Origin: an uncultured Pseudomonadales bacterium
GTDB lineage: Bacteria > Pseudomonadota > Gammaproteobacteria > Pseudomonadales > Cellvibrionaceae
Assembly (NCBI GenBank): GCA_938048505.1
Contig: CALIUX010000219.1
Coordinates: forward strand, 1 to 7,523
Direction of reading: 5' to 3'
DNA length: 7,523 nt
Position numbers and translations under genes: made by a program. Each line of letters opens with the position of its first letter. Position 1 is the stretch's first letter. Below, in pieces: positions 1-6,645 of this stretch. Below the pieces are notes generated by a model. It saw only the letters and a program-made list of their open reading frames with translations, had not been told where the DNA came from and searched no databases.

Positions 1-1
1 T

Positions 2-205
2 GGTTATGACTGCTACCAAAATGCCTTAGCCGAAAGAGTGAATGGTATTTTAAAACAAGAGTTTCTCATCAACCGCTGCAGTACCTTTGAAGAGTTAAAA
101 AAGGTCGTTAGCGAGTCAATTGAGATCTATAATCACCAACGTCCGCACTTGAGTTTAGGTATGAAAACGCCTGAAGAAGTGCATAAAAAAGCCAGCTTGG
201 TATGA
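2..205 (+). CDS. IS3-family transposase (OrfB), C-terminal fragment
   Basis: This is the last 67 codons of an IS3-family transposase with an rve-type integrase core; the open reading frame enters from outside the window and ends at TGA 203-205. The visible segment contains ALAERVNGILKQEF, in which the Glu (residue 11 of the fragment) is the third acid of the DDE triad, followed seven residues later by the Lys that is conserved in this family. The tail YNHQRPHLSLGMKTPEEV is the typical C-terminal signature (YN..RPH..L...TP). The protein would cut and join the IS ends during transposition. In this family it is usually made as an OrfAB fusion by a -1 frameshift upstream, which cannot be seen here. 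Whether the element is active cannot be judged. The stop codon lies inside a hairpin that may act as a terminator for the opposite strand. Confidence 0.88.
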   Translation, partial: GYDCYQNALAERVNGILKQEFLINRCSTFEELKKVVSESIEIYNHQRPHLSLGMKTPEEVHKKASLV

Positions 206-212
206 GCTGGCT
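185..212 (-). terminator. Intrinsic terminator on the minus strand, over the transposase stop
   Basis: A perfect 8-bp inverted repeat, AGCCAGCT (190-197) and AGCTGGCT (205-212), encloses a 7-base loop. Read on the minus strand the stem is followed directly by six T residues (the A run at 185-190 on the plus strand, the last A being the final stem base), the form of a Rho-independent terminator. On the plus strand no T run follows. It lies 82 bp beyond the nhaB stop codon on the nhaB strand, so it could end nhaB mRNA and keep that transcription from running antisense into the transposase gene. Confidence 0.65.
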
Positions 213-223
213 ATTCGTAAAAA

Positions 224-249
224 CCGTCAACTTATTTTAGGGCAGGACA
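224..249. repeat. Probable right terminal inverted repeat of the IS
   Basis: The 26 bases from CCGTCAACTTA to GGGCAGGACA lie just downstream of the transposase stop and end in CA, as expected for an IS3-family right end. The matching left end is outside the window, so the repeat is inferred from position and terminal dinucleotide, not from a visible pair. Confidence 0.55.
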
Positions 250-293
250 CCTTCATCGGATTTATTGAGGTGAAAAGCGTTAGATGAAAAGCT

Positions 294-1799
294 TTAGATG
301 AAGAAAATCACCGACAATACGCCGACTACGCTCAATACAACAGTATAAGGCAGTGCCATAATCACCATTCGACCATAAGATAAGCGAATGAGTGGCGCGA
401 GCGCTGAAGTCAGTAAGAACAAGAATGCCGCTTGACCGTTAGGTGTGGCCACACTGGGTAAATTAGTGCCGGTATTGATGGCAATGGCGAGTTTTTCAAA
501 GTGCTCACGTGAGATCGCGCCAGTATCTAACGCTGTTTTGACTTCATTGATGTAGACCGTTGCCACAAAAACATTATCACTGATCATCGATAAAACACCA
601 TTAGCCATAAAAAACATGGGTGTTTGCATGTCGGTTTCCAGTGCCAATACCGCTTGAGTGATGGGCTCAAAAAGATGCTGCTCATGGATGACCGCAACAA
701 TAGCAAAAAATACAACCAATAATGCTGTAAAAGGCATGGCTTCTTCAAAAGCATGACCAATTTGATGTTCTTCTGTAATACCGGTGAAAGCGGTTAAAAA
801 GACGATAATCATTAAGCCAATAAGCCCGACTTCGGCTAAGTGAAGGGCAAGGCCGACAACTAAAATCAACGCGCCAATGGCTTGAATGATCAGTTTTGCG
901 TTATCTAATGTTGTGCGCTGTGCGTCATTGGTTTGAGCAAAGTCGACTAAGATATCTCGCACATTACTAGGCAACTTTACGCCATAGCCTAAAATTTTGG
1001 TTTTCTCTAGCACAACACATGTTGCAAGGCCGGCAAAGGCTGCGGGCAAAGAAACGGGCGCCATTTGCTTGAAAAACTCAGCAAAATCCCAGCCCGCGAC
1101 TTGTGCAATTAATAAGTTCTGTGGCTCGCCTACCATTGTACAAACACCGCCCAGCGCTGTGCCCACGGCACCATGCATGACTAAGCTGCGCAAAAAGGCA
1201 CGAAATTGATCCAGATCACTACGGTGTAGCTCAAAGACATTATCATCATTGGCGTTGTCATGGCTTTCGTTTTGGTTTTTAAGGCCTGATGCGACGCGAT
1301 GGTAAACAGAGTAAAAGCCAACTGAAACACTGATTAAGACCGCCGTAACCGTAAGCGCATCTAGGAATGCCGATAATACCGCCGCCATAATGGAAAAAAT
1401 CAGAGACAGTAGCGTTTTAGAGCGCACACCAATGAGGACTTTGGTGAATGTAAAGAGCAGCAAGTCCTTCATAAAGTAGATGCCTGCTACCATAAACATG
1501 AGCAGCAAGATCACAGGGAAGTTTGCTACCACTTCATGGTATACGGCCTCAGGGTTGGTCAGGTCTAGTAGAATAGCTTCAATGGCCAATAAACCGCCTG
1601 GTTGCAGGGGGTAGCATTTTAAGGCCATGGCTAATGTAAAGATAAATTGCAGAATCAATACCCAGCCGGCAAGGAAGGGGTCGATCATGACGATAATCGG
1701 GTTAATCAGCAAAAAGGCGACGATCGTTTTTTTGTACCACCCAGAGCAGGGGCCTAAAAAGTTGTGCCAGAAGGCGGCAAGAGGAGAGGGCTGAGCCAT
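294..1799 (-). CDS. nhaB: Na+/H+ antiporter NhaB
   Basis: NhaB is an inner-membrane antiporter that exports Na+ in exchange for protons, supporting sodium and pH homeostasis. The product (501 aa from ATG 1799; E. coli NhaB is about 513) is hydrophobic with roughly a dozen membrane segments. Family landmarks include [22 protein letters not shown] (split here: [11 protein letters not shown] near 54-64, PGGLLAIEA near 67-75), [14 protein letters not shown] (98-111), SAFLDALTV (143-151, with Asp147, a conserved membrane acid implicated in transport in Vibrio NhaB), GEPQNLLIA (224-232), [14 protein letters not shown] (407-420) and [15 protein letters not shown] (442-456). A GTG start at 1814 is possible, but ATG 1799 has GAGA about 9 bases upstream and gives an N-terminus that aligns with E. 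coli (..W.NFLG), so I prefer it. A hydrophilic Asn/Asp-rich stretch at 175-187 is a cytoplasmic or periplasmic loop. The gene runs divergently from alaS. Confidence 0.96.
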   Translation of the reverse strand: MAQPSPLAAFWHNFLGPCSGWYKKTIVAFLLINPIIVMIDPFLAGWVLILQFIFTLAMALKCYPLQPGGLLAIEAILLDLTNPEAVYHEVVANFPVILLLMFMVAGIYFMKDLLLFTFTKVLIGVRSKTLLSLIFSIMAAVLSAFLDALTVTAVLISVSVGFYSVYHRVASGLKNQNESHDNANDDNVFELHRSDLDQFRAFLRSLVMHGAVGTALGGVCTMVGEPQNLLIAQVAGWDFAEFFKQMAPVSLPAAFAGLATCVVLEKTKILGYGVKLPSNVRDILVDFAQTNDAQRTTLDNAKLIIQAIGALILVVGLALHLAEVGLIGLMIIVFLTAFTGITEEHQIGHAFEEAMPFTALLVVFFAIVAVIHEQHLFEPITQAVLALETDMQTPMFFMANGVLSMISDNVFVATVYINEVKTALDTGAISREHFEKLAIAINTGTNLPSVATPNGQAAFLFLLTSALAPLIRLSYGRMVIMALPYTVVLSVVGVLSVIFFI

Positions 1800-1832
1800 G
1801 TTTCGGTTTCTCACATAAAAAATAAATCTGTC

Positions 1833-1863
1833 TTAAGCGGTAACACAAAACGTTACCGCTTAA
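1833..1863. repeat. 12-bp perfect inverted repeat in nhaB leader
   Basis: TTAAGCGGTAAC (1833-1844) and GTTACCGCTTAA (1852-1863) are perfect reverse complements around a 7-base spacer. The repeat lies immediately downstream of the predicted nhaB transcription start and about 33 bases before the ATG. It could be a protein operator or a 5' mRNA hairpin. A T-rich stretch follows on the minus strand only after about 8 bases, so it is a poor intrinsic terminator. Confidence 0.8.
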
Positions 1864-1873
1864 TTTAGGCGAG

Positions 1874-1901
1874 AAAATACTCTGCTTTGTGTAAAAATCA
1901 A
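1874..1901 (-). promoter_or_regulatory. Likely sigma70 promoter of nhaB
   Basis: On the minus strand, TTGATT (plus 1896-1901) and TATTTT (plus 1874-1879) are separated by 16 bp, a fair match to -35 and -10 boxes. Transcription would begin near 1867, giving a leader of about 68 bases whose first part is the inverted repeat at 1833-1863. No other minus-strand pair as good is seen in this spacer. Confidence 0.45.
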
Positions 1902-2057
1902 GCTTAGAAAGCAAAACGGCTCTCTTTACCGTTAAAGCATGCATTAAACTGGCCGACTGAACCTAAAACGCCTCATAATTAATGATCTGTCTTGTGCAAA
2001 TACTCTCTTTGTTCTCTATTCAGTGTAGACATTGATGCGAAACACGCTGCGAACCCT

Positions 2058-2063
2058 TATACT
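2058..2063 (+). promoter_or_regulatory. Candidate -10 box upstream of alaS
   Basis: TATACT is a 5/6 match to the -10 consensus. The best upstream -35 is TTGATG at 2032-2037, but the 20-bp spacing is longer than ideal. It would give an alaS leader of about 130 bases and is an alternative to the TTGACA-led promoter nearer the gene. Confidence 0.3.
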
Positions 2064-2117
2064 ATGCCACCATTTTTTACGGGCCTTGTCTATTGGGTTA
2101 GTCTCCTAGTGTCTGAC

Positions 2118-2146
2118 TTGACAAAGCCCTTATTAATAAATGTTTA
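2118..2146 (+). promoter_or_regulatory. Candidate alaS promoter with consensus -35
   Basis: TTGACA at 2118-2123 is a perfect -35 box. At 17-bp spacing the -10 position (2141-2146, TGTTTA) is weak, so the call rests mainly on the -35. A short AT-rich palindrome, AATAAA-TG-TTTATT (2135-2148), overlaps the -10 position and could be an operator. The leader would be about 45 bases. Confidence 0.35.
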
Positions 2147-2199
2147 TTGATGAAGTTATTGATTGAACACCCCAACAGATTAACTATTGAGAGAACTCC

Positions 2200-4821
2200 A
2201 TGCGCAGCGCTGATCTCCGCCAAGCCTTTTTAGATTTTTTTGCCAGTAAAGGCCATGCCACTGTAGCGAGTAGCTCGTTAGTGCCAGAAAACGACCCGAC
2301 GCTCTTATTTACTAATGCAGGGATGAATCAATTTAAAGATGTTTTCCTAGGCGCTGACAAACGCTCTTATACCCGAGCAACCAGCTCTCAGCGCTGTGTG
2401 CGGGCCGGTGGTAAGCATAATGATTTAGAAAATGTAGGGTACACGGCGCGTCACCATACGTTTTTTGAAATGCTCGGTAACTTCAGTTTTGGGGATTACT
2501 TCAAGCAGGATGCGATTGCGTTTGCTTGGGAATTTTTAACTGAAACGGTCAAACTACCAAAAGAGCGTTTATTGGTAACAGTTTATGCCACCGATGATGA
2601 GGCGTATGACCTGTGGGCTAAACAAATTGGTGTGCCAGAAGATCGCATCATCCGTATTGGCGATAAATCACCCGATAAGCCGTTTGAGTCCGATAACTTC
2701 TGGCAAATGGGCGATACGGGGCCTTGCGGGCCTTGTACTGAGATTTTTTATGATCACGGCGAGCATATATGGGGTGGCCCACCAGATTCACCCGAAGAAG
2801 ATGGTGATCGTTTTATTGAAATCTGGAATCTCGTCTTTATGCAGTTTAATCGCCAAAGTAATGGTGATATGCAGCCTTTGCCTAAACCCTCGGTTGATAC
2901 GGGAATGGGCCTTGAGCGCATCGCTGCTATTTTGCAGGGTGTTCACAGCAACTACGAAATTGATATCTTTCAGCACCTGATTCAATCCACGGCTAAGCGT
3001 ATTGGTGTGGCTGACTTAGCGCATAAATCATTACGTGTAATTGCTGACCATATCCGCTCATGTAGCTTTTTGGTTGTGGATGGTGTTATTCCCTCTAATG
3101 AAGGGCGCGGTTATGTTTTGCGTCGTATCATTCGTCGTGCGGTTCGCCATGGCCATAAGCTGGGTGAAAAGGGGCTGTTTTTTGCAGAGCTGGTACCCGC
3201 TTTGATTGAGCAAATGGGCGCCGCTTTCCCTGAGCTAAAAGCGGCTCAAAACCAAGTGCAAAAAGTGTTGCGTGCAGAAGAAGAGCAATTTGCTAAAACC
3301 CTTGATAAGGGCATGAAGATCTTAGAAGATCAGCTAGCAAATTTGGCCGGCAAGGAGTTGCCAGGTGAGCTTGTCTTTAAACTGCACGATACTTACGGTT
3401 TTCCGCTCGATCTAACAAATGATATTGCGCGTGAGCGGGAGCTCACAATTGATTTAGCTGGCTATGAAACCCTCATGGCGGCGCAGCGTGCCAGCGCCGG
3501 CGGAGACCAATTCCAAATTGATTACAACAGTGCGTTGGATCTCGATGGTGAAACAACCTTTAAAGGATATGACGCACTCAGTGCTACATCTAAAGTTGTT
3601 GCCTTACTATCCGATGGTCAATTAGTTGATTCTGCAGTAGTGGGCGATGAGTTGAGTATCGTATTGGATACCACACCTTTTTACGCCAATTCGGGTGGCC
3701 AAGTGGGCGATACCGGCTTTTTGAGCACATCTGACATGCGCTTTGAGGTGCATGATTGCCGAAAGTCTGGTCAGCACTTTGTGCACATTGGTGTACTGCA
3801 ATCGGGTGCGTTGAGTGTAGGTGATTCGCTTGGTGCAGAAGTGGATGCGTCGGTTCGAGGTGCAACGGCTCTTAATCACTCGGCAACACACCTTGTACAC
3901 GCCGCATTAAGAGCACTTTTGGGTGATCATGTGAGTCAGAAAGGCTCTCTCTGTGATAGTCAGCGCTTACGTTTTGACTTTGCGCATTTTGAAGCCATGA
4001 CGCCAGAGCAAATTCTTGAAGTCGAGCAATCCGTTAATGCGCATATTCGTGCGAATACACCCGTGCGTACCGATATTTGCTCAATTGAAGAAGCCAAAGA
4101 AAAAGGTGCGATGGCGCTGTTTGGTGAAAAATACGGCGATAATGTGCGTGTGTTAACCATGGGACAGGGCGACTTTTCGATGGAGCTTTGCGGCGGTACA
4201 CATGCTGAGCGTACGGGTGATATTGGCTTTTTTAAAATTACTGCTGAATCAGGCATCTCTGCCGGCGTAAGACGTATTGAGGCGGTGACGGGCGAAGTTG
4301 CCCAGAGCTTGATTCAAGAAGACAGTGCTAAGCTCAATAAAATTGCGGGGTTACTGAAATCTTCTCAAGATCAGATAGAGGAAAAATTACTCGCATTGTT
4401 AGCGCAAAATAAAGAGTTGGGCAAAGAGCTGCAAGGTGCCAATGCCAAGCTTGCCTCTGTTGCAGCATCTGATTGGGCATCTGAAGCGGTTGATGTCAAA
4501 GGCATTAAGGTTCTTGCAAAACGCGTTGAAGGTCTTGATGCTGATGCACAAATGGATGCCGTAGATCAGCTTAAAAACAAGTTGGGCTCAGCGGTGATTT
4601 TGTTAGTTGCAACAAATGGCGATAAGGCGAGTATTGTAGTTGGCGTGACTAAGGCGGAATCTAAGCGACTTAAAGCGGGCGACTTAATGAAAGACTTTGC
4701 CAAAAAAGTAGACGGTAAAGGCGGCGGCCGACCTGATATGGCAAGGGGTGCCTGTTCTTCTAGTGCAGATATTACTGGTGCCCTAAGCGGTGTGGCGGCT
4801 TGGGTTGAATCCTCGATTTAA
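2200..4821 (+). CDS. alaS: Alanine--tRNA ligase
   Basis: Alanyl-tRNA synthetase charges tRNA-Ala with alanine in the cytoplasm and hydrolyses mischarged Ser- or Gly-tRNA-Ala. The 873-aa product is full length (E. coli about 876). The class II catalytic core shows motif 1 around [18 protein letters not shown] (29-46), motif 2 around [20 protein letters not shown] (59-78) and motif 3 [10 protein letters not shown] (235-244). The tRNA-recognition region contains [10 protein letters not shown] (279-288) and [16 protein letters not shown] (303-318). The editing domain has the zinc-ligand pattern HSATH (His560, His564) and CGGTH (Cys664, His668). The C-Ala domain ends with a glycine-rich GGGRPDMA (841-848). 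A helical, probably coiled-coil stretch links editing and C-Ala domains (about 705-755). The ATG is set by GAGAG at 2189-2193, 6 bases upstream, and by alignment of the N-terminus ([13 protein letters not shown]). All key residues are intact. Confidence 0.99.
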   Translation: MRSADLRQAFLDFFASKGHATVASSSLVPENDPTLLFTNAGMNQFKDVFLGADKRSYTRATSSQRCVRAGGKHNDLENVGYTARHHTFFEMLGNFSFGDYFKQDAIAFAWEFLTETVKLPKERLLVTVYATDDEAYDLWAKQIGVPEDRIIRIGDKSPDKPFESDNFWQMGDTGPCGPCTEIFYDHGEHIWGGPPDSPEEDGDRFIEIWNLVFMQFNRQSNGDMQPLPKPSVDTGMGLERIAAILQGVHSNYEIDIFQHLIQSTAKRIGVADLAHKSLRVIADHIRSCSFLVVDGVIPSNEGRGYVLRRIIRRAVRHGHKLGEKGLFFAELVPALIEQMGAAFPELKAAQNQVQKVLRAEEEQFAKTLDKGMKILEDQLANLAGKELPGELVFKLHDTYGFPLDLTNDIARERELTIDLAGYETLMAAQRASAGGDQFQIDYNSALDLDGETTFKGYDALSATSKVVALLSDGQLVDSAVVGDELSIVLDTTPFYANSGGQVGDTGFLSTSDMRFEVHDCRKSGQHFVHIGVLQSGALSVGDSLGAEVDASVRGATALNHSATHLVHAALRALLGDHVSQKGSLCDSQRLRFDFAHFEAMTPEQILEVEQSVNAHIRANTPVRTDICSIEEAKEKGAMALFGEKYGDNVRVLTMGQGDFSMELCGGTHAERTGDIGFFKITAESGISAGVRRIEAVTGEVAQSLIQEDSAKLNKIAGLLKSSQDQIEEKLLALLAQNKELGKELQGANAKLASVAASDWASEAVDVKGIKVLAKRVEGLDADAQMDAVDQLKNKLGSAVILLVATNGDKASIVVGVTKAESKRLKAGDLMKDFAKKVDGKGGGRPDMARGACSSSADITGALSGVAAWVESSI

Positions 4822-4871
4822 GGTTTTCGCGCTGTTTTTCTGTGCTAAGACTGTAATTGGGTATTAACAAA

Positions 4872-4900
4872 TGGCGCGATTTATTGTTTAATTGGCGCGA
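4872..4900 (+). repeat. Two TGGCGCGA direct repeats, 21 bp apart
   Basis: TGGCGCGA occurs at 4872-4879 and 4893-4900, with start-to-start distance 21 bp, about two helical turns. This spacing places both copies on the same DNA face, a common layout for regulator binding sites. A reversed relative, TTTTCGCGC, lies at 4824-4832 just after the alaS stop. Confidence 0.6.
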
Positions 4901-4978
4901 AAATCAACATGTGGTTAAAAGTTGTTCATTGTTAGTCTGCTTAAGTGCCACAACTTGAGTGCTACTGTTTGAATACTA

Positions 4979-5008
4979 CTGCATGTAAAGCAAATGCTGT
5001 GCATGCAG
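4979..5008. repeat. Nested palindrome in lysC upstream region
   Basis: The outer arms CTGCATG (4979-4985) and CATGCAG (5002-5008) are perfect complements. Inside them, AGCA (4989-4992) and TGCT (4995-4998) also pair, with symmetric 3-base gaps. The whole is a 30-bp imperfect dyad. It could be an operator or an RNA stem. Confidence 0.6.
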
Positions 5009-5048
5009 CAGCGCTGTAGCGTTTTTCGCACCTCACATCTATGGATAC

Positions 5049-5069
5049 GTTGTGCATTGCCTGCACAAC
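5049..5069. repeat. 8-bp perfect hairpin just upstream of the lysC RBS
   Basis: GTTGTGCA (5049-5056) and TGCACAAC (5062-5069) flank a 5-base loop. The stem ends 7 bases before the AAGGG ribosome-binding site of lysC. A run of A follows on the plus strand, so it is not a terminator for the forward direction; a leader stem or operator is more likely. Confidence 0.65.
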
Positions 5070-5092
5070 AAAAATGAAGGGTAGTTTATTCC

Positions 5093-6328
5093 ATGAGCTT
5101 AATTGTTCAAAAATACGGTGGCACATCAGTTGGTACTGTTGAACGCATACAGGCTGTTGCTGATAAAGTCATTGGCTTTCGTAAGGCGGGCCATGATGTT
5201 GTAGTAGTGGTTTCGGCCATGAGTGGCGAGACCAATCGCCTCATTGGCTTAGCTGGACAAATGCAAGAGAAGCCCGATGCCCGCGAGATGGATGTTTTGG
5301 TCTCCACGGGTGAGCAGGTGACCATTTCCTTGCTCTGCATGGCATTGAAAGCGCGAGGTCAGGACGCACGATCTTACACGGGTGGTCAGGTTCGCATATT
5401 AACTGATGATTCCCATACCAAAGCCCGTATCCAAGAGATTGATGATGCCAAAATGCGCACTGACCTTGAGGCAGGGCGTGTTGTTGTGGTTGCAGGTTTT
5501 CAAGGCGTTGATCATCAGGGCAATATCACGACGCTTGGGCGTGGTGGTTCTGATACAACCGGCGTGGCACTGGCGGCTGCATTAAAGGCTGACGAGTGTC
5601 AGATTTATACCGATGTAGATGGCGTGTACACCACTGACCCTCGTGTTGTTGAAAAAGCTAAACGTTTAGAAAAAATCACTTTTGAAGAAATGCTCGAAAT
5701 GGCGAGTTTGGGCTCAAAAGTATTGCAGATTCGTGCTGTAGAATTTGCAGGTAAGTACCAAGTCCCTTTACGTGTACTGCACAGTTTTAAAGATGGCCCC
5801 GGTACATTGATAACTATTGATGAGGATCAATCAGATATGGAGCAACCTGTCGTTTCTGGTATTGCGTTTAATCGCGATGAAGCCAAATTGTCTATTCGAG
5901 GTGTACCCGATTCACCTGGCGTCGCTTCTAAGGTCTTGGCGCCTATTGGTGAGGCAAATATTGAAGTTGATGTTATTGTGCAGAACATGGCTGCGGATAA
6001 TACCAATGACATTACGTTTACGGTTCATCGCAATGAACTCGATAAAGCAAAAGCAGTACTAGAAAAGGTTGCCTCTGACCTGAGTGCGCGCGAAGTCGTT
6101 GGCGATGCGAGTGTGGTAAAAGTATCGGTTGTGGGTGTGGGTATGCGCTCTCATGCAGGCGTTGCTTCTACCATGTTTAACGCGCTGGCTGCTGAGAATA
6201 TCAATATCCAGTTGATTACAACGTCTGAGATTAAAATCTCTGTTGTGATCGAAGAAAAATACCTGGAGCTAGCTGTTCGCAGCTTGCATACAGCTTTTGG
6301 CTTAGATGCTGAACCAGTTGTTGAATAA
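5093..6328 (+). CDS. lysC: Aspartate kinase (aspartokinase), ACT-regulated
   Basis: Aspartokinase phosphorylates L-aspartate with ATP to give aspartyl-4-phosphate, the first step towards lysine, threonine, methionine and diaminopimelate. The 411-aa product is a monofunctional enzyme of the Pseudomonas/Bacillus type, not the homoserine-dehydrogenase fusion. The kinase domain (about 1-240) shows KYGGTSVG (7-14), STGEQVT (71-77), the nucleotide-binding GRGGSDTTG (149-157) and TDVDGVYTTDPR (173-184). Two ACT domains follow: GVPDSPGVASKVL (270-282) and GVGMRSHAGVASTMF (348-362), where lysine and/or threonine usually bind for feedback control. The start is supported by the family N-terminus (M.LIVQKYGG) and AAGGG about 11 bases upstream. 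It lies between alaS and csrA, as in Pseudomonas. The gene also contains a likely internal start at 5837 for a separate regulatory chain. Confidence 0.97.
   Translation: MSLIVQKYGGTSVGTVERIQAVADKVIGFRKAGHDVVVVVSAMSGETNRLIGLAGQMQEKPDAREMDVLVSTGEQVTISLLCMALKARGQDARSYTGGQVRILTDDSHTKARIQEIDDAKMRTDLEAGRVVVVAGFQGVDHQGNITTLGRGGSDTTGVALAAALKADECQIYTDVDGVYTTDPRVVEKAKRLEKITFEEMLEMASLGSKVLQIRAVEFAGKYQVPLRVLHSFKDGPGTLITIDEDQSDMEQPVVSGIAFNRDEAKLSIRGVPDSPGVASKVLAPIGEANIEVDVIVQNMAADNTNDITFTVHRNELDKAKAVLEKVASDLSAREVVGDASVVKVSVVGVGMRSHAGVASTMFNALAAENINIQLITTSEIKISVVIEEKYLELAVRSLHTAFGLDAEPVVE
5837..6328 (+). CDS. Probable in-frame internal start: aspartokinase beta (regulatory) subunit
   Basis: ATG 5837 (Met249 of the aspartokinase) is preceded by GAGGA at 5822-5826, 10 bases upstream. 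It falls exactly in the linker before the ACT domains (MEQPVVSGIAFNRDEAK). Translation from here gives a 163-aa chain of just the two ACT domains. In Bacillus subtilis aspartokinase II and Corynebacterium LysC a beta subunit of similar length is made from an internal in-frame start at the same place, forming an alpha2-beta2 enzyme. That this happens here is inferred from position, size and the ribosome-binding site; it has not been shown. It overlaps lysC completely and is not a separate gene. Confidence 0.5.
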   Translation: MEQPVVSGIAFNRDEAKLSIRGVPDSPGVASKVLAPIGEANIEVDVIVQNMAADNTNDITFTVHRNELDKAKAVLEKVASDLSAREVVGDASVVKVSVVGVGMRSHAGVASTMFNALAAENINIQLITTSEIKISVVIEEKYLELAVRSLHTAFGLDAEPVVE

Positions 6329-6396
6329 TGGGTCTGAAGTGCCTTCAGTACATGTTAACTGAAAAGCCCCACTAAAAAAGCCCAACTTAAAAACAT

Positions 6397-6418
6397 GGCC
6401 CATTGAGAAGTGGGTTTT
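6397..6418 (+). terminator. Probable intrinsic terminator after lysC
   Basis: CCCATT (6399-6404) pairs with AGTGGG (6409-6414), including one G:U, closing a GAGA tetraloop of the stable GNRA type. TTTT (6415-6418) follows directly. It lies 70 bases after the lysC stop. The short stem makes it a moderate terminator. Confidence 0.55.
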
Positions 6419-6445
6419 AACGTGCATTGCAGTATTTGATAAAGT

Positions 6446-6474
6446 GGGTTGCTTAACTATCACAAGCAGCCTTT
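6446..6474 (+). terminator. Second hairpin with short T tail between lysC and csrA
   Basis: GGTTGCTT (6447-6454) pairs with AAGCAGCC (6464-6471) with one G:U, around a 9-base loop, and is followed by TTT then CATT. It may be a back-up terminator in tandem with the one at 6397-6418. The T tail is short, so efficiency is uncertain. Confidence 0.35.
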
Positions 6475-6530
6475 CATTGTCACTTACTGCATTCCCTTAG
6501 GGGTGGTAGGCAACTGGCCCGACGAGTGAA

Positions 6531-6559
6531 TGGATGACCTAGTAATCTGTTCCTATACT
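6531..6559 (+). promoter_or_regulatory. Candidate csrA promoter, sigmaS-like -10
   Basis: TATACT (6554-6559) is a strong -10 box, and the wider CCTATACTAAAA resembles the extended -10 favoured by sigmaS. A weak -35 (TGGATG, 6531-6536) lies 17 bp upstream. Transcription would start near 6566 and give a leader of about 80 bases. E. coli csrA is known to have several promoters including a sigmaS-dependent one. Confidence 0.45.
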
Positions 6560-6565
6560 AAAAAT

Positions 6566-6645
6566 GGGGCTTACGATTAAGCCATGGTAGCGACCAAGCG
6601 ATAAGAGCTACCTAACTCACAGGATGATCTGAAGGAGATATACCT
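6566..6645 (+). promoter_or_regulatory. Structured csrA leader with GGA motifs (possible CsrA autoregulation)
   Basis: The predicted leader folds into two simple stems: GGCTTA/TAAGCC with loop CGAT (6568-6583), and GGTAGC/GCTACC (6586-6591 with 6607-6612). Two GGA motifs follow in the unpaired part, AGGAT at 6621-6625 and AAGGAG at 6632-6637, the second being the Shine-Dalgarno itself, 8 bases from the ATG. CsrA binds GGA-containing sites and in E. coli represses its own translation through a site over its Shine-Dalgarno. The same control is plausible here by inference. Confidence 0.5.

Larger units (their letters stand above)
1..249 (+). mobile_element. 3' end of an IS3-family insertion sequence (cut by window edge)
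   Basis: This is the right-hand part of an insertion sequence. It contains the C-terminal end of an IS3-type DDE transposase, followed by about 44 bases of non-coding end. The probable outer boundary is at 249, where the sequence finishes in ...GGCAGGACA. A terminal CA on the top strand (TG read inward) is usual for IS3-family elements. The left part lies outside the window, so neither completeness nor target-site duplication can be judged. The element sits 44 bp beyond the nhaB stop codon, so it did not disrupt that gene. Confidence 0.8.
4822..5092 (+). promoter_or_regulatory. alaS-lysC spacer with repeats and hairpins
   Basis: No convincing intrinsic terminator or clear promoter is seen in these 271 bases, so alaS-lysC read-through is possible. 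The spacer contains paired TGGCGCGA direct repeats (4872-4879, 4893-4900), a TTTTCGCGC/GCGCGAAAA inverted pair (4824-4832, 4895-4903), a nested palindrome at 4979-5008 and a perfect hairpin at 5049-5069. I see no match to the lysine riboswitch. The lysC ribosome-binding site is AAGGG (5077-5081), about 11 bases before the ATG. Confidence 0.5.

Noticed and set aside
1702..1944. 80-codon open frame on the minus strand overlapping the nhaB start
   Set aside because: It runs in another frame over the nhaB 5' end, promoter and leader palindrome, has no ribosome-binding site, and its product resembles no family.
1..2199. A new defence or mobile system next to the IS
   Set aside because: Apart from the IS end the region holds only nhaB and its control region; no unknown accessory gene is present.
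3590..4256. Several minus-strand open frames of 91-98 codons inside alaS
   Set aside because: They overlap the highly conserved editing domain of alaS on the other strand and read as low-complexity shadow proteins.
4822..5092. Lysine riboswitch upstream of lysC
   Set aside because: The hairpins present are short and separate. I see neither the five-helix core arrangement nor the conserved junction sequences, and no terminator or sequestering stem at the expected place.
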